Of a stretch of DNA of 64,000 nt, positions 31,886-44,959 are shown piece by piece. Under the pieces are notes generated by a model. It was not told the origin of the DNA. It was given only the letters and a program-made list of their open reading frames with translations, and did no database searches. The first letter of the stretch is position 1. The number at the start of each line of letters is the position of its first letter. The translations under genes were made by a program, and so were the position numbers. Source of the stretch: Thysanoteuthis rhombus (taxonomy: Eukaryota; Mollusca; Cephalopoda; Oegopsida; Thysanoteuthidae); assembly GCA_963457665.1 (NCBI GenBank), contig OY735212.1, positions 2,287,897 to 2,351,896 on the forward strand. The letters run 5' to 3'.

Positions 31886-32135
31886 CGTTACAGCCTAATT
31901 GCATTCGACGCACCAGTTTCTTGTAGGTAGCGTCGAGCCTGACCAGTATCTAGATAGGTGACTGTCTGAGAATACCAGGTGCCGTTAGCAGATCGTGATC
32001 AAATTGAGAGGTAAGCGACGCTACGCTCATTAACACTACCTAACGACCCCCACCCCCCACTGCACCTCTAATCCCCTGACTGACCTGGATGCGAACAACT
32101 AGGAATGAATGAAACGGTAATCTGAAGTTGCAATC
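31886..32135 (+). mobile_element. 5S rRNA-derived SINE, plus arm
   Basis: Head 31886-31989: CGACGCACCAGTTTCTTGTA, GTCGAGCCTGACCAGTATCT, GTGACTGTCTGAGAATACCA and GGTGCCGTTAGC align with 5S rRNA, with an internal deletion over box A. The tail to 32135 is shared with the minus copy at 30165-30410. It is directly joined to the LINE endonuclease fragment. Confidence 0.8.
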
Positions 32136-32139
32136 CAGT

Positions 32140-34395
32140 AAATGTTCCGTCGAAGAAATTGTTTAATTGGCGGATTCCACTTATTTTTTTCTAAAAAGAT
32201 ATTTCAACATTATTATGGGAGACCTGAATGCTCATGTAGAACAAGGTAATGAAAAATGCATCGGTAAGTACGAATACAAAATACGGAGAAGCGGAAATTT
32301 TTCAAAGTTTACGACAGCAAAATGGTTCAAGACCACGAAAACATTATTTGGAAAGAAACCTGATGGGAAGTGGACTTAGAAGAGCCCCAATCATAAGAAC
32401 ATAAATAAAATAAACTAGATCCAAGCGGACAAGATATTCAGGTCCTAAATAAAGTCAATGTAAGAAGTGACCACAGAATGAGTGGATACAAAATTCAAAT
32501 TAGCACCAAGTTAGAACATAGGAAAATGTTCTGCACCAAACTGCAATTACTTGCACATAAAAAAGAGCTCATTCAATCGTTCAAACTGGAACTGGAAAAC
32601 ATATATAATGTCTTGATCGAACCAGGAGAGAACATTAACATGCTTATCAACGGTATAACAACTTCTTCAAGTGAAGTCACCAGTGCGATTTGGCAAAAGG
32701 GCAACAAACCAGAAGTAAACTCTCAGATTAGACCAAAAATCCCATGGAAAAACGCAAAAAGCCCAAACCACCAGCAACAGCAATAGAAAAGCTCGAAACA
32801 ACAGAATTGAACTGAACAAAACCAGCAAAACGAAGAAGATGATACAAAAAGATAAACAGCAAACATTGAAAGCATTTTTGAAATAGTTAGGGGCTTCAAA
32901 AGCAAATGACTAGTGTACTTGAAGCAAATGGAGACCAGACATCGGATAGAGACGAATTTACAAAAACCTTTATTCCACCAAACAAAGATCACAGAAAAAT
33001 GTACAGGAAATACAGGAAAGTAATCAATTCCAGGATGTCCAAGAACTTACTCCACAGGAAGCAAAACAAGGCATCAACAAAACAAACAAACAAATAAACA
33101 AACAAAGGAAAGGGCTCCTGGACGCGATAACATCACCATTAGCATACTCAAAAAGCTGGGAAAGTCATCATTAGAAATTCTTTTCAACTGGTGCCTCAAA
33201 CGAAGTAACAAAAGATCGGAACACTGCAGTCATAATGCTGTTATACAAAAAAAGGAAACCCGAAAGACCTTAACTACGAGCCAAGAAGCCTACTCAACTG
33301 CATTTACCAACCGAATCACCAAAACCTTAGATGGAAACCAATCATTGACCATCTCCATTTAGTAAACCAGCTAAAAGAGATATATTAGCAAATCATAGAA
33401 TGTCACTAGCTGTAGCATTTGTTGACTTTAAAAAATGTCTTCCGTTCAGTGGGAATCCCTAAAGCTATCAACACAATAATAAACCAAGGTGTAGATCCCG
33501 TATATGACAAAGTACTGCAATATATTTTCCGACTCAGCAGTTCCTTCACCAGGCTACATAAAGACTCTCAGTCCTTCCAACTAGAACAATGAGTGAGACA
33601 AAGTGATACTAGCTCATCGAAACTTTTCACAGTCTGTTTTGAGTTGATCTTCCAAAAACTAGACTGGGAACACAAAGGAATCAGAATCGACACCAAATAA
33701 TCAAGTAACCTCAGATTTGCTGACGACATCGTTCTCTTTGCTAAATACATTCATGATCTCCAAATAATGTTATACAAACTAAATGAAGCAAGCAAGAAAG
33801 TCGGTCTTCACATGAATTCCAGCAAATCGAATTTCATGTACAACAAACATGTTGAGGACAAAGACACGGCGATCAAAATAAAAAATGCAGAACTGAAGAA
33901 AGTAGACCACTACATCAACCAAAGACATCGAATCTCCATGAAATCCTCGAAATACAAATGGAGTGGATAATCACCCCAGGTTGGCAAGCTTTCGGCTGAG
34001 CAGGTCCGACCTCCAAGAAGAGGAAAATCGAACTAGTCCAAAAATAAGGATATGCAACCAATTCATCCTTCCGATAGTCACCCATATAGCAGAGACAGGG
34101 AACTTAACCAGACGATTGACCCTCAAACTAAGAACCATTCAACATGCACATGAAAGAATCATGCTGAACCTCCCATGAAGAGATCATAAGACAGCATAGT
34201 ATATTAGAGACAGGAATCAGAGATATCATAGGAACCATTAGAAAACTAAAAACGGCAATGGTGTGGACATGTTGTAAGAACTTCAGACACCACTGGACAT
34301 CACGACTCACGACATTGATCTCCAGAAAACACGAATGAAACTGTGGCCGAAAGTCTTACAAATCTTTGGAGGGTTCATGTGTGCTGCTGCTGCTG
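32140..34395 (+). mobile_element. RTE-like LINE, 2.2-kb decayed ORF relic
   Basis: Longest LINE copy. In order: KRYFNIIMGDLNAHVEQGN (end of endonuclease); a linker ending KAPGRDNITI-like around 33110; KKLGKSSLEIL, GIPKAINTIINQGVDPVY and RQSDTSSSKLFTVCFE (reverse-transcriptase finger/palm, canonical GVRQGDTLSPKLF). Next LRFADDIVLFAKYIHDLQ (the catalytic FADD motif, near 33713), then NEASKKVGLHMNSSKSNFM, QFILPIVTHIAETGNLTRRL and RTIQHAHERIMLNL, then a decayed C-terminus to about 34340. Stops and frameshifts occur throughout, so it is dead. The start lies mid-endonuclease, directly against the 5S-derived SINE. Confidence 0.9.
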
Positions 34396-35920
34396 ATGTT
34401 GAATCTATGTAATTGGCGAAATTCTCTTATGTTTTGTAGAAACAAGTTTTCTTTACTTCGATTACATGAACTCGGTGGTAAAAATGTGTCCTTGTTTCGA
34501 TTAAACGACCTTTCGATCAAATTAAAACAATGCATTCATTCATATTTTAAAAAAATGAAAAAACTTCGTATACACTTATCTTTTATGAAATAGCATGATT
34601 TTACAAATTTTCAATTGTAAAAAAAGTTGTTTTTTTATCATATAAATTAAAACTACAAATTTATTCATTTATTTTTCGTAAAAAGCGTAAAAATTCCGCA
34701 ATTTCATCGATTCGACACAACATTCGACATTGCAGTCAATAATCGAAAAACACCGATGTCAAAATTTTGAGTCATGTTTAAAAGATTCATTGATGAATAA
34801 ATTAAGTCTGAATAAATTGGCCTGAACAAACAAGCACATAGAAAAAACACACACACACATATTAAAAAAAGTTTTTAACCCTTCGCCACCTCTGATTGCT
34901 ACGGTTATTCAATAAAAATAATAGTTACTACTCAGTCAACCCTTAGTAATATTTGCTGGATAACCATTGCCTGATAACCAAAATATCTTGATGGAAGATT
35001 AAACACTTTCTTTTATCTTATTCCAGATAGACGTTTCGTTGATTGCTGGCTTCAATTAGACTGGTTTGGAACGTTGCTCTTTCGAATCAGTCTCTGCAAG
35101 GAACTCCTAAAAAGGAATCCCTTTCAAGTCCAACATATACACAGCGTCACCCTCCCTGAATAATAGGCGTCGTTTGCTACGGTGGTCGGAGGTTTATTTC
35201 ATTTGCCCCACGATCTCTTGCGCTCCATGTTGTTGTAAAGTGATCATTTGTCATTGTCCATCACATTTCCATTCGAGACAGAATAATTTCATTTAAGTTG
35301 CAAATCGCACTAATAAACTCCACATCAAAGTGACTAACATAACCAATCTGATGCAAACAATTTTTAGCGATTAGGATATTTTTGGGTATGTTGGCAATCT
35401 ACGTCATATAACGTTAATCGTCCTCAAGTAATGTCTTCATTTGATCGCTATCAACCTTAGTTGATCATCTCGAAATCATCGGATATTTGCGAACCACTTC
35501 TGATTTGTTAAATCATTAACTGTGTTTCCTCTACAAACAGCACAGATGTGTTATTCTTTTTTAAAAACATTTTTATCTTTCTTAAAATTCAAAAAACATA
35601 CCAAGAATATTGCTTATCTTTTCCATCTCCAATGCTGGAATTTAAAAATGACACGAAAGCGGGCACAATACATTCAAAACGTTCTTGTAAATTCAAATTA
35701 AAACGAAACTTCCTAATGACAAAAACAGCAAGAATTTTTTGAACCAAACCTAATACTTTACTTAATCCATACTTATATTATTATTATGTTATTCTGTCCG
35801 CTCACGTCAATCATATCTTGGAACCACCCCACCCTGAAAGTGAAAAAATCAGGAATTATACTATTAATAGAGGTTTCTCCAGTTTTCAAGTACGTTTTGT
35901 CTATCTATTTACCTGTGTAG
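34396..35920. other. AT-rich intergenic DNA, nothing recognised
   Basis: Short frames only. No transposon protein, terminal repeat or RNA gene recognised. Confidence 0.5.
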
Positions 35921-35924
35921 CTTG

Positions 35925-36276
35925 TCCAGGCCACTCCGATAGAGCTAAAAGACTGAAATCTTTTAACTTTAACCCTATACTATGTCTGACCCCCTAACTT
36001 TTTTTGAATCCCATATAAAAGTTTTCTTTAGGAGTGGAGTCAATTTACGATCTAAGTTTATGCTAAATTGATCCTTCAGTATTTGTTCTGAAACTTTCGC
36101 ACTTGCTTTTTGGAAAATTCGAACTTTTTAGTGATCATAGCCCAACAAATTTTGGAAAAGTACTTTCTTCATTGATCACCCCCTTTTCCCATTTTCCAAT
36201 TAATTACCCCAACGTGGTCAGTTGTCAAAAGTCGTTGATCATCTGTCGGTGTCTATCGGATGACTAACCAGATCTG
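35925..36276 (-). repeat. Family A copy, minus strand
   Basis: Complement landmarks: GCCACTCCGATAGAGCTAAA, TAAGTTTATGCTAAATTGAT, TTTTTAGTGATCATAGCCCA, ATTGATCACCCCCTTTTCCC, and the terminal TATCGGATGACTAACCAGAT near 36276, which is the reverse of the family start. Confidence 0.75.
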
Positions 36277-36423
36277 ATTCGGGATTTATTTTATCCTTGA
36301 TCTGAGAGCAAAGTTATTTTGATAAATGGTTATTGGCTTCAGTTCTGGAAGGGTTATTCTTATCTGTGGGTAGAAGATGCTAATCAGTACATCGGGTAGG
36401 CTCAAGTTCATCATACAGTTTCA

Positions 36424-36830
36424 ATGATTTACGTCAATAATTGCAAACCGACTAAATTTGGCATTCTGTTTACCGGGATGATACATAGCTTGAGCGATTT
36501 AAGTTATAAGGATCGACTACAAAAGTCAGGCATGGCTACTTTGTTTGAGCGGAGGGCAAGACGAGACTTAATCGAAAATTCAAAGATATTAAATGGTTTG
36601 ACAAATCACGGAAGTCTACTGTTCGATAAGTCAGATAGGACGGGATATTTACTAGCTGGGTCCATTACAAAAGAGTCTCAAAAACAAATTGATTTTTCTC
36701 TCAACGAATTCGGAAATACCGGAATAGTTTACCATCTTATGTAAAGAAAAAAAATTGTACAAGTGTAAATAACTCTAAGAATAACTTGGACAAATTCAGA
36801 TCATCTTGGATAAAAAAATAGATTGATAAG
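36424..36830 (+). mobile_element. CR1-like LINE C-terminal fragment
   Basis: The frame reads HSLSDLSYKDRLQKSGMATL, FERRARRDLIENSKILNGL, RTGYLL and, past a stop and frameshifts, NLDKFRSSWIKK. The LSYEERL..LG..SLE.RR.RGDLIE.YKIL and final FKN.LD motifs are the conserved tail of CR1-type (and related) LINE reverse transcriptases. It keeps a 106-codon frame but lacks all catalytic domains. Confidence 0.75.
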
Positions 36831-36839
36831 GCAATTTTG

Positions 36840-39540
36840 GAAGTTATCAACTGAAACAGAAGAATTTGGGAAAAATAGATAAAAAAATAGTTAAAATGTG
36901 CAGAATTGTTTCTCTGTACTGTTAAGCTTGTATTTTTTTCATTATATTTCAGACATTTTCATTAATTAATGTGTACTCTAACGTTGATTACAAATTTTTA
37001 ACGCAAATTGTATACGGATATATCCATGGAGGCATTTTTATTCAGTAGATAAATAATATTGAAATTCCTCGATCCAATCAGAAATGTAAAAAGTGAATGT
37101 TTCAATTTTTGCGATGGACGATCAGTATATAAATCTCAAACCCAGAAACGGTAAGGAGAAGTTGCAAATACAGTCATTAGTCGATTTACGCCCGACCGAC
37201 TTACGCACAGTCGCAGATACGTCCCCAACTTATAAAAAAAAGCCATTATCTGCAGATGACAGGATTTTTAGACGTTGTATTTTTATGGCACAAGTCCGAA
37301 AGACGAATATTTCCTTTATGTTATTTCTTGGCTTGCTAAAGAGAGCACAGTGTATACGTCATGTTCATGTCAGGTTTTCTTGATTGGGAGGATGAGAATG
37401 TGATGGTAAAAGAGCTAACATCTTGCTGGGTGACTTGATGGAAGAACTTCGCTAGATAACACTTATTCATTTCTTTTCTAAAAGTACGTAGAATAGAGAG
37501 GATAAGGTAAATATGTATTAGCCATGGTATTTTATTGTATGCAGTGCGTTATTTCACTTCACTGCTTAATGATTGACTTACTCCAAGATCGAGTTTTGTC
37601 CATACTAATAGAAAGTAATTCAGACACAGATCGATGAATGTTTGTGTCTTGGATTCAGGAATACATGATCATTGCTAATACCTCGATTCTTTTCAGTTAC
37701 AATAAAACAGAAGTTCGCTTTATATTCTATAAGTCTACGGCAAACAATACTTTGTTTCTTTACAACTATAAATGCCAAGCTATGAGATTCACATTTTCAT
37801 ACCTGTCGAGGTCCTCCAGAGAGATATTTATTTTAGCAGGAAGATGTTTATTAGATTTTGAACATTTTGGGCTTGAAGGATTCGTGTAAATTCGTGTGCA
37901 ACCATTTGGACCCATAAAACTTCTTGCCATTGAATGTGGTACCGACTTTATCAAGAATACACGTATTTTGGGGCAAAGAAGTAGAAAGACTTGTCAATTT
38001 CGGTCTTAGTTGGAGGCTGGAGTTGAATTTTTCTACTGAAACAGCAACAAAAGCAACAACAACGAATAATCGTCATCTAATTTAAGAGGACAAACTTTTC
38101 ACGATATGTAAATCACGTCACCTTAAACCAAAGTGATATATAAAATTACCATTTCCTTATCCTGATTTAAAATCATAATCAAGTGATCGGTAGGCGGTCA
38201 TCTTACTGATCAACCAAAATTAAATAGTTTGACATACATACGAAAATTTATGTACCAAATACACAAGTGACTATTTCTTTCTAATGAACAAATACATTCA
38301 TACTGAAAGAAAATTTTTTTTGAATTTTAAAAAAGTTAATTATATATACAATAAACAAAAACCAGTTATTTTTTAATTAGATGAAAGGTAGTTGGGGGAT
38401 TCGACACTGCAGCAGACAGACATGACTCTATAGTAGTAACAACGGGTTCAATGCTATTAATCATTTACTAATTTTATGTTATTGTAGTAAGTGTCTCATG
38501 TTATGACAACGCTTTCATGTGTTCGTTCACACAAACACAGGTCAAGACATCGGACTTCAAGACATCGGTCAGAACGCAGTCGAGTGGGAATGACGGAATA
38601 TAACAAGTCTTGGATAGAAAAAAACAATTGTTTCTTGCATTTTAGTGTGTCGTAGGGTAGACAAATTGTTGCATTGTTCTGAGTCGAGTTTTGATATAAC
38701 ATTATGGGATTTCTGGTTGGACTGAGAATTAATGGAGAAGGGATTTTTCCCACAAGAGATGATAACTATGGTTAATGTATGAACAGAGTAACTCCCCTTT
38801 TTAGGAGCGCTTTCCAACGAAAGTGAAATGAAAAAATAAAGATAGATTAATAAAAAAGAATCTCATATTTATTCGGAAAAACTTATATATTCTCATTTCA
38901 TCTCATTTCATGGTTCAATCCTCCAAATCTCGTTACTTAATAATCACATTTTATCACTAGGCACGATTATAAAAACAGTTTATTGCTCATATCAAAGTCA
39001 TTATATCAAATTATCGTAGCCCCACAAACTACTCCACCGACTAGCTAGCCAAGTGGGCTACAGACTCTTCCCCCTTTGCTCGTCTGTGTGTCTTCAGGCC
39101 AATCTGGTCACATACTGGATGTTACAACCCTCAAGATTTGTATGAGTACCCACACCACTAGGGACCATCTGAAAACGTTTTTTCTTCTTCCTTTTTTAAG
39201 TGTTTTTGTTTTGTCTTTATGGTCTCTTGGGATTAAAAATGCTCAAATCTTGTACTTACTTTTTTTTTAGATAATTTAAGATAAGAGATCTATTTTTTGA
39301 AAATAGTTTTAGATGATGAAAAATTCTATTTTTTCTGATACTTTTAGATGAAAGATATATTTTCTCTTGAGGATTTTTGATACGAGATCTACTTAAAGAT
39401 AATCTGAGCTGATCTATTTTGAAAATTAGTTCTGGTACACGCAAGGCTACAGGGATTCATTTATGCAAGGTACGGATATTCATTCGATATTTTACCCAAC
39501 AATACTTATCTTAAATTGTAAAAATGGTTCAATAAATTTT
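36840..39540. other. Intergenic DNA, nothing firmly recognised
   Basis: A 96-codon frame at 37093-37383 (IQSLVDLRPTDLRTVADTS inside) belongs to no family I know. No RNA gene, terminal repeat or splice-supported exon seen. Confidence 0.45.
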
Positions 39541-39549
39541 TGGCCTAAA

Positions 39550-39550
<1 letters not shown>

Positions 39551-39628
<78 letters not shown>

Positions 39629-39865
39629 CCACCATCATCAGTCTTTTATCGTCTGTTGTTGGACATACACCTTCCCCAGGATATGCCACACCTCTCTATC
39701 GTGGGCCTCATGGAGGCAATATTTTCTGAATCAATTCAGTTTGTTTTGCTATCTCATATATTAGTTTTGCATGTGATCTCTGTGGATCCATGATGTGAGT
39801 AGTGATGTCCATCCATTCTTGGAACATGACCAGCCCGTTGCCATTTCAGTTTTCTAAATGTCAAG
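39551..39865 (-). mobile_element. RTE-like LINE 3' end with converging ATG/CAT tail
   Basis: Body at 39641-39860 is the complement of the LINE C-terminus and 3' end (TCTGTTGTTGGACATACACC, CCCAGGATATGCCACACC, TGATGTCCATCCATTC). Its tail is CAT repeats at about 39598-39640, directly preceded by about 47 bp of ATG repeats (39551-39597). The two trinucleotide tracts are complementary and form a palindromic microsatellite. Confidence 0.8.
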
Positions 39866-40189
39866 TGCTAAACGTCAGGAAATTCATCTCGTAATGAAAC
39901 CAAAAGTATATCAACCTGAAGTAATGGACACATTTGTTACATTTATGACTCTTAAGAGCTTTTTTCTAGAGCATGTTCATAAAACTTATAGAACTTCTCA
40001 AATGTTGATAAGAGTGAAATCTACTCAACTAAATGCAAACATCGATTTTCCAGCAGCAAACGATCCAACACCTCTTTTAATTTGGACAAAAAAACACTTA
40101 TTGATCAACCTGTCATTTTATTGATTTCTCAGAGCCCAACGCATTGCAACAGAAACTGGGACTTTGTCATCGGTCCTCATGCCTCATTG

Positions 40190-40282
40190 AATGTTGTCCT
40201 TTAACGGACGGGGTGCTTTACCTACTCGAGTCCAACGACCGACTTTAAAAAGACTGCTGCTGCTGATGATGATGATGATTGA
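40190..40282 (+). mobile_element. LINE 3' tail fragment
   Basis: TCCTTTAACGGACGGGGTGC, then GAGTCCAACGACCGACTTTA, AAAAGACTGCTGCTGCTGAT and a short GAT run. This resembles the 3' end of the GAT-tailed LINE type (CCAACGACGGAC...TTAAAAAGA...GATGAT). Confidence 0.5.
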
Positions 40283-40599
40283 CTGGAGACAACCTGACTG
40301 GGATATGAAAGTTCGTCCGGAAGTCTGCAAGTGCGGACGGGTCGTCAAAGTTAATGCCCAAATCAATCACCCCTGACTCGTTATTGGACTTGACGTCATA
40401 ATGACATTGCAACCTGCCTTTGCTACGATAGGAATATTCACATATATTTGAGACACCTTTCATGAAAAAAAAAAAAAAACTTGACCGGCCAAAAGTCAAA
40501 GTATATAAAACACAACTCTGCCTCGACGTAAAGAATAACAGTCTAGCATCTAAGAATCCTCCAGCTTTAAATGAGGATGATGTCACAACTTGAAAACCT

Positions 40600-43180
40600 C
40601 AAGTCTACAATTCAATTATCAATTGAATAATGCTGGAAAAACCGTTCTATTTCTCACATTTGGAGGTTCAGTGCTTCAAATTTTCTTGTAAATACAAAAC
40701 TATATTCGTTCAATTAGTATAACTGGCAATCTTAAGCTTTGTGAAAGGAAACATTTAAACCATTGCTGCTATCGACTTCAAATGCGCATAAGGGGAAATC
40801 GAAGTAACATAAGGTAAGCCATTCAATTGTTGAAGTGTTGCCATTAACAATTTCCTGCATATCTTTCAAAAGATATTTTCATGTGTCAGTTGAACTGCTA
40901 AAATTACATCTGCATTTCTAAAAGTTGATGACGTACAGACAACAAATAGAATTTTCCAAATAAAAGTGGAGCGATTCGAGACATTTTCACATTGAATGTT
41001 TAGAAAAATATCATTCAATTGCTTGAACTGCGCATATATTTTGACGAAATTTAAACATTAAAACATTGAAATGAACTTGTATTTCTTTGCAACCACGATA
41101 AATATCAAATGAATAAATAAATAAGAATGATTAAGATTATTAATATAAAAATCGAACGAACCAAAAAAAATAGTAACGTAATACAAATAACTGATACTAA
41201 TAACTACATATTGAATCAAATAATTTTCAAAAGACAATGAATTTATGTTTCTAAGCAATATGATATATTAGATTGTGATCTGGTTGAGATGCCACTAAGG
41301 CTAGAAAAATTGGTGTAAGTATTTTCAAATGGATATACATGTGAGTATTCAGAAGTAAACAGGGAACAGTGGGTGCGTTTTTCGAGGTCATCTGGATTTC
41401 TGAATACACACATGTATACCTATTTGAAAATGCTAACTCAAATATTACTTATCTCCACCAGACTCAGGTCTCTATATATGATATGCAAGAATATAGCATT
41501 TTCACTTTTTGATAATCATTTCTACGCACCTTTGTTCTTGTCTTGTGTGCATAGCAAAACCATCACAAGGAAACCAGACAATTGCGGGAGCATCTGTACT
41601 ATTTCAGAATTTTACTGTTTTTTTCTGTCCTTATGTTTATTTTTTATTTCTTTCGTGAAATAAAACCAATGAAAATACGTTTCTCTTGGAACTATTTTTA
41701 GACTACTGTTTGTTTTTGTCGACTTTTTGACTTGAAATTATTTATTCAGCACACACCGAGGACTAAAGTGAACTCCATTAAAAGTTGATTTGCTCTTCCA
41801 CAGCTTCCCCCGGGGGGTTGCAGACAGCGGCTCTACCGCTACACAAAACTGCAGCTGGTCCCATTACCAATTTTCTGCTTCCATTCATTTCAAACACGAA
41901 TTAGATCTCTCTTTAATCTTTTCTTAAAACTAGCACAACGGCTGAACATTAAAGCAGTCTCTTACAACTCTTCAAATTGGAGTAAACCTTGAAAGAACTT
42001 TCTCAAGGAACCACTGAATAGATCATATTAAAAGTACATTTAACAATATATCCATGCGTTCAAAATGGCATATGTGTTATCATCTTATAATAAGTGTGCA
42101 GAAAGTTTTCTATATATCTGTTAATTTTAGTGAACATTCTAAGATACTCTATCTTTTCAGCGTGTTATTGCATGGTATTGCATAATCAAGCTATTTTAAA
42201 CCTTTTCAGACTGAAGGAACCGTCAAAATAACTTTCAAATCTCAAATATTCATTCATAGAAATATCATATGCACACCCAAAGATAGTTCAGGGTGTTCAA
42301 AATTTCATAAGTGCTATAATCAAGAAGTAATCCTCTCCCAGGTGAAATGCAGGACTTCGGACGCTGATTTTCAAGATTGAGAGATCCCCCTAGTTTGGGA
42401 GATAGGTGCCACACATAAACCTCTTTCAATACTACATTAGGCCTCTTAGAATACTTAACCAAAGCCGTTTTTATTCCCCCCTTTAGTTCACCACATAAAG
42501 AGGAGATATCAAACGAGAACATTTATAAGCCGGTTACTTTGTATTTTCTGAAGTCTTTCTCGTTTGACGTGCAATTTCTCATCCGTTATCGCCGAAGTTA
42601 TTGTTGCAAAAAGGATAAATCCTTTTATATCTGCCGAAAGCATTTCCTTTCAGAAATTAGAGATTCAAGAATAAAACCAGTTGCCGTTATTTTGATGTTT
42701 TAAGTTGATAATGGCGTCGATCGTGCATTTCCTACGATGCCCCGTTGGCACTTATGTTTATTTATGTGCAATTTCCCTTCAGAGCGTGGGTGATCATGGC
42801 TCTTCACATTTCTTCTCTTCAGTCACTTTCAGTTTTCAGCAACCGTTGCTCCTTGACGCCTTCTTGCACTTCTTCTGGAATTCATTTGCTCAAACCTTCA
42901 AGTAGGTTACCCACTGCCTACCCCAGCTTCTTTTTTCTATCTAGGCATTCTGTGAGCGTCAAGATTTCTAAGCCTGTCTTTCTCATTATGTATCTAAAAG
43001 ATCCAACAGTTTATTGTTCCTTGGAACGCTTAAAGGATAGAAAAATGCAATTTCTTTGTGCTGTCATAACATATTAATACAGCAAATGGAATCACTGCCA
43101 TTATTAATACTTAACAATATATTATATAAGGATGTAAGAATTGAGTTCTTCGAGCAATACATTCAACATGCAACATCATA
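40600..43180. other. Intergenic DNA, nothing firmly recognised
   Basis: Includes a 110-codon frame at 42745-43077 without known motifs and a tRNA-like GTGTAGCGGTAGAGCCGCT on the minus strand near 41835, too incomplete to call. No host exon recognised. Confidence 0.45.
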
Positions 43181-43189
43181 GAGTTACAG

Positions 43190-43695
43190 TCTGAAGAAAC
43201 CTTAGTCAGAAACTATCAACCAAAACTGTCACAAAAACTGTAAACATAGGTTTCTTCAGTTTTCAACTCAGTCTTGCAGCCTGTCTGGCTGGCTACTATG
43301 TATCTATATCTACACAAATACATGTATCCGTGTGAGTATAAAAGTAACACGCTCACAAGCCGCACCAATTAAGCTAAAGGGCTGAAAATTTGAATATTTA
43401 TACCTTATTAGATGATTTTTTTTTGTTTTTTCAAATTTTCCTCAGTATTAGATTTTAGTGGGGTGATCAATTTGCAACGTAATTCTATGCTAAATTGATC
43501 ACTTAGTTTGTGTCTGGCAGTATTCACACTTGGTTTTTTGAAAATTGAGACTTTTTGGTGATCACTGTCCAACAAAAGGCAGGAAAAATAACTTATTGAT
43601 TTTCTAATTATTTCAACAGATCACTCCCAATTTGGCTTGTCGCCTAAGTATGTTGTTCACGTAGCCTTTTTTGCTGAGTGATTAAAAAGACCTGT
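43190..43695 (-). repeat. Family A copy, minus strand
   Basis: Full-length-like copy in reverse: TATCAACCAAAACTGTCACA, CAGCCTGTCTGGCTGGCTAC, GCTAAATTGATCACTTAGTT, TGGTGATCACTGTCCAACAA and a terminal TGAGTGATTAAAAAGACCTG near 43693. Confidence 0.75.
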
Positions 43696-44959
43696 TTCTC
43701 TTTCTATCACTTTGCAGCATGCATCTAGAGAGAAAAGGAACAAGAAAGGCAAGTAGTTTTCCTTGATTGATTTTTGTACATGTAAAATATTGTGAAATAG
43801 AAATATTCTGAGAGGATTATTCCGAAGGAAAATTGTAAATTGCTATTTCTAACTGATTCTCTGGCAAATTTTGGCTATTTTAGAAAACCAAAAACTTCAA
43901 AACTTGTACAATCTATGACGGCATCATAGCAGTTGGCTTCTAAATGATGTCACACCTTTAACAAAATCGCATTTCTTTCTTCCTTTCTTCATATTTCTGT
44001 CTTATTGATATGTGTGGAGACATCGAAGAAAACGAACAGATCAGGACAGTTGTCGTATGGAACATGATTAGCAACCTATTATTGCTGTCATGTTGGTTTC
44101 GATTCACACCGGATCTTCCAGTGTACATGGTCTGATACCAATTCATACTTGAGTTTCTTTACTTTTTACTATTATGGACACTGATTTTCTCGGTTTCCTG
44201 TTCGGAACACTTGCTTTTCCCATTCATTGGTAAATTTTTCCGGCTAAAAAGAGCCCCTTTCAACCTTTTGGAACAATGGACTCTTTGAAATACATTCGCA
44301 ATCTTAGAAAACTATTTCCACAATATCTGATGTTTCCGAGATTTTTCCCGGGTATTACCAGGTATCCAATAAAAAGTATCCCATTGTAGAAGTTTTCTAT
44401 AGTTTCAGTAGAATTAATGATGACTAACGCCGCCTGTCACGCAAGAAATGTTGGAGATGTTCCACTGATGTAGATTTTAGATCTTCGACTTCTATGTATG
44501 TATTTAAAAAAAGAATCTAGGACGAGGGCAATCGTGGTTCACTCGAAATTAGGGAAATGTGATCCGACCCTTAATTGAATTTGCATTAAACAAGCCCAAA
44601 ATACTTGATCTGATAGAAAGAAAATCTGATGTTACGACGTCATAGAATATTCAAATAGAATATTGTTTATCAGCTCCATCAACCTACGTTGTTACATACG
44701 AAGTGTTGTTTTCGGAAAAGTAAGATGAAAGGTGATATTAAAACAATAAAAAAAACAGTAGATAATCAATCAAAATATGACCCACTTGAAGCAATAACCC
44801 GTCTTTCAAACAATCCTCAAATGATAATATCCTATCGCTATAAAGTTATTTTGGTTAAGTGGTCACAAATTCAGCAAAAGTGCTTTCGTGTTTAACCTAT
44901 TATTGGATTTTGATTACAGATATGAAGTTTAAAATGGTTAAAAATGTGATAATTTGTAG

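Noticed and set aside
42745..43077. 110-codon frame as a secreted or membrane protein
   Set aside because: Overlapping frames of similar length, no known motif and no splice or promoter context.
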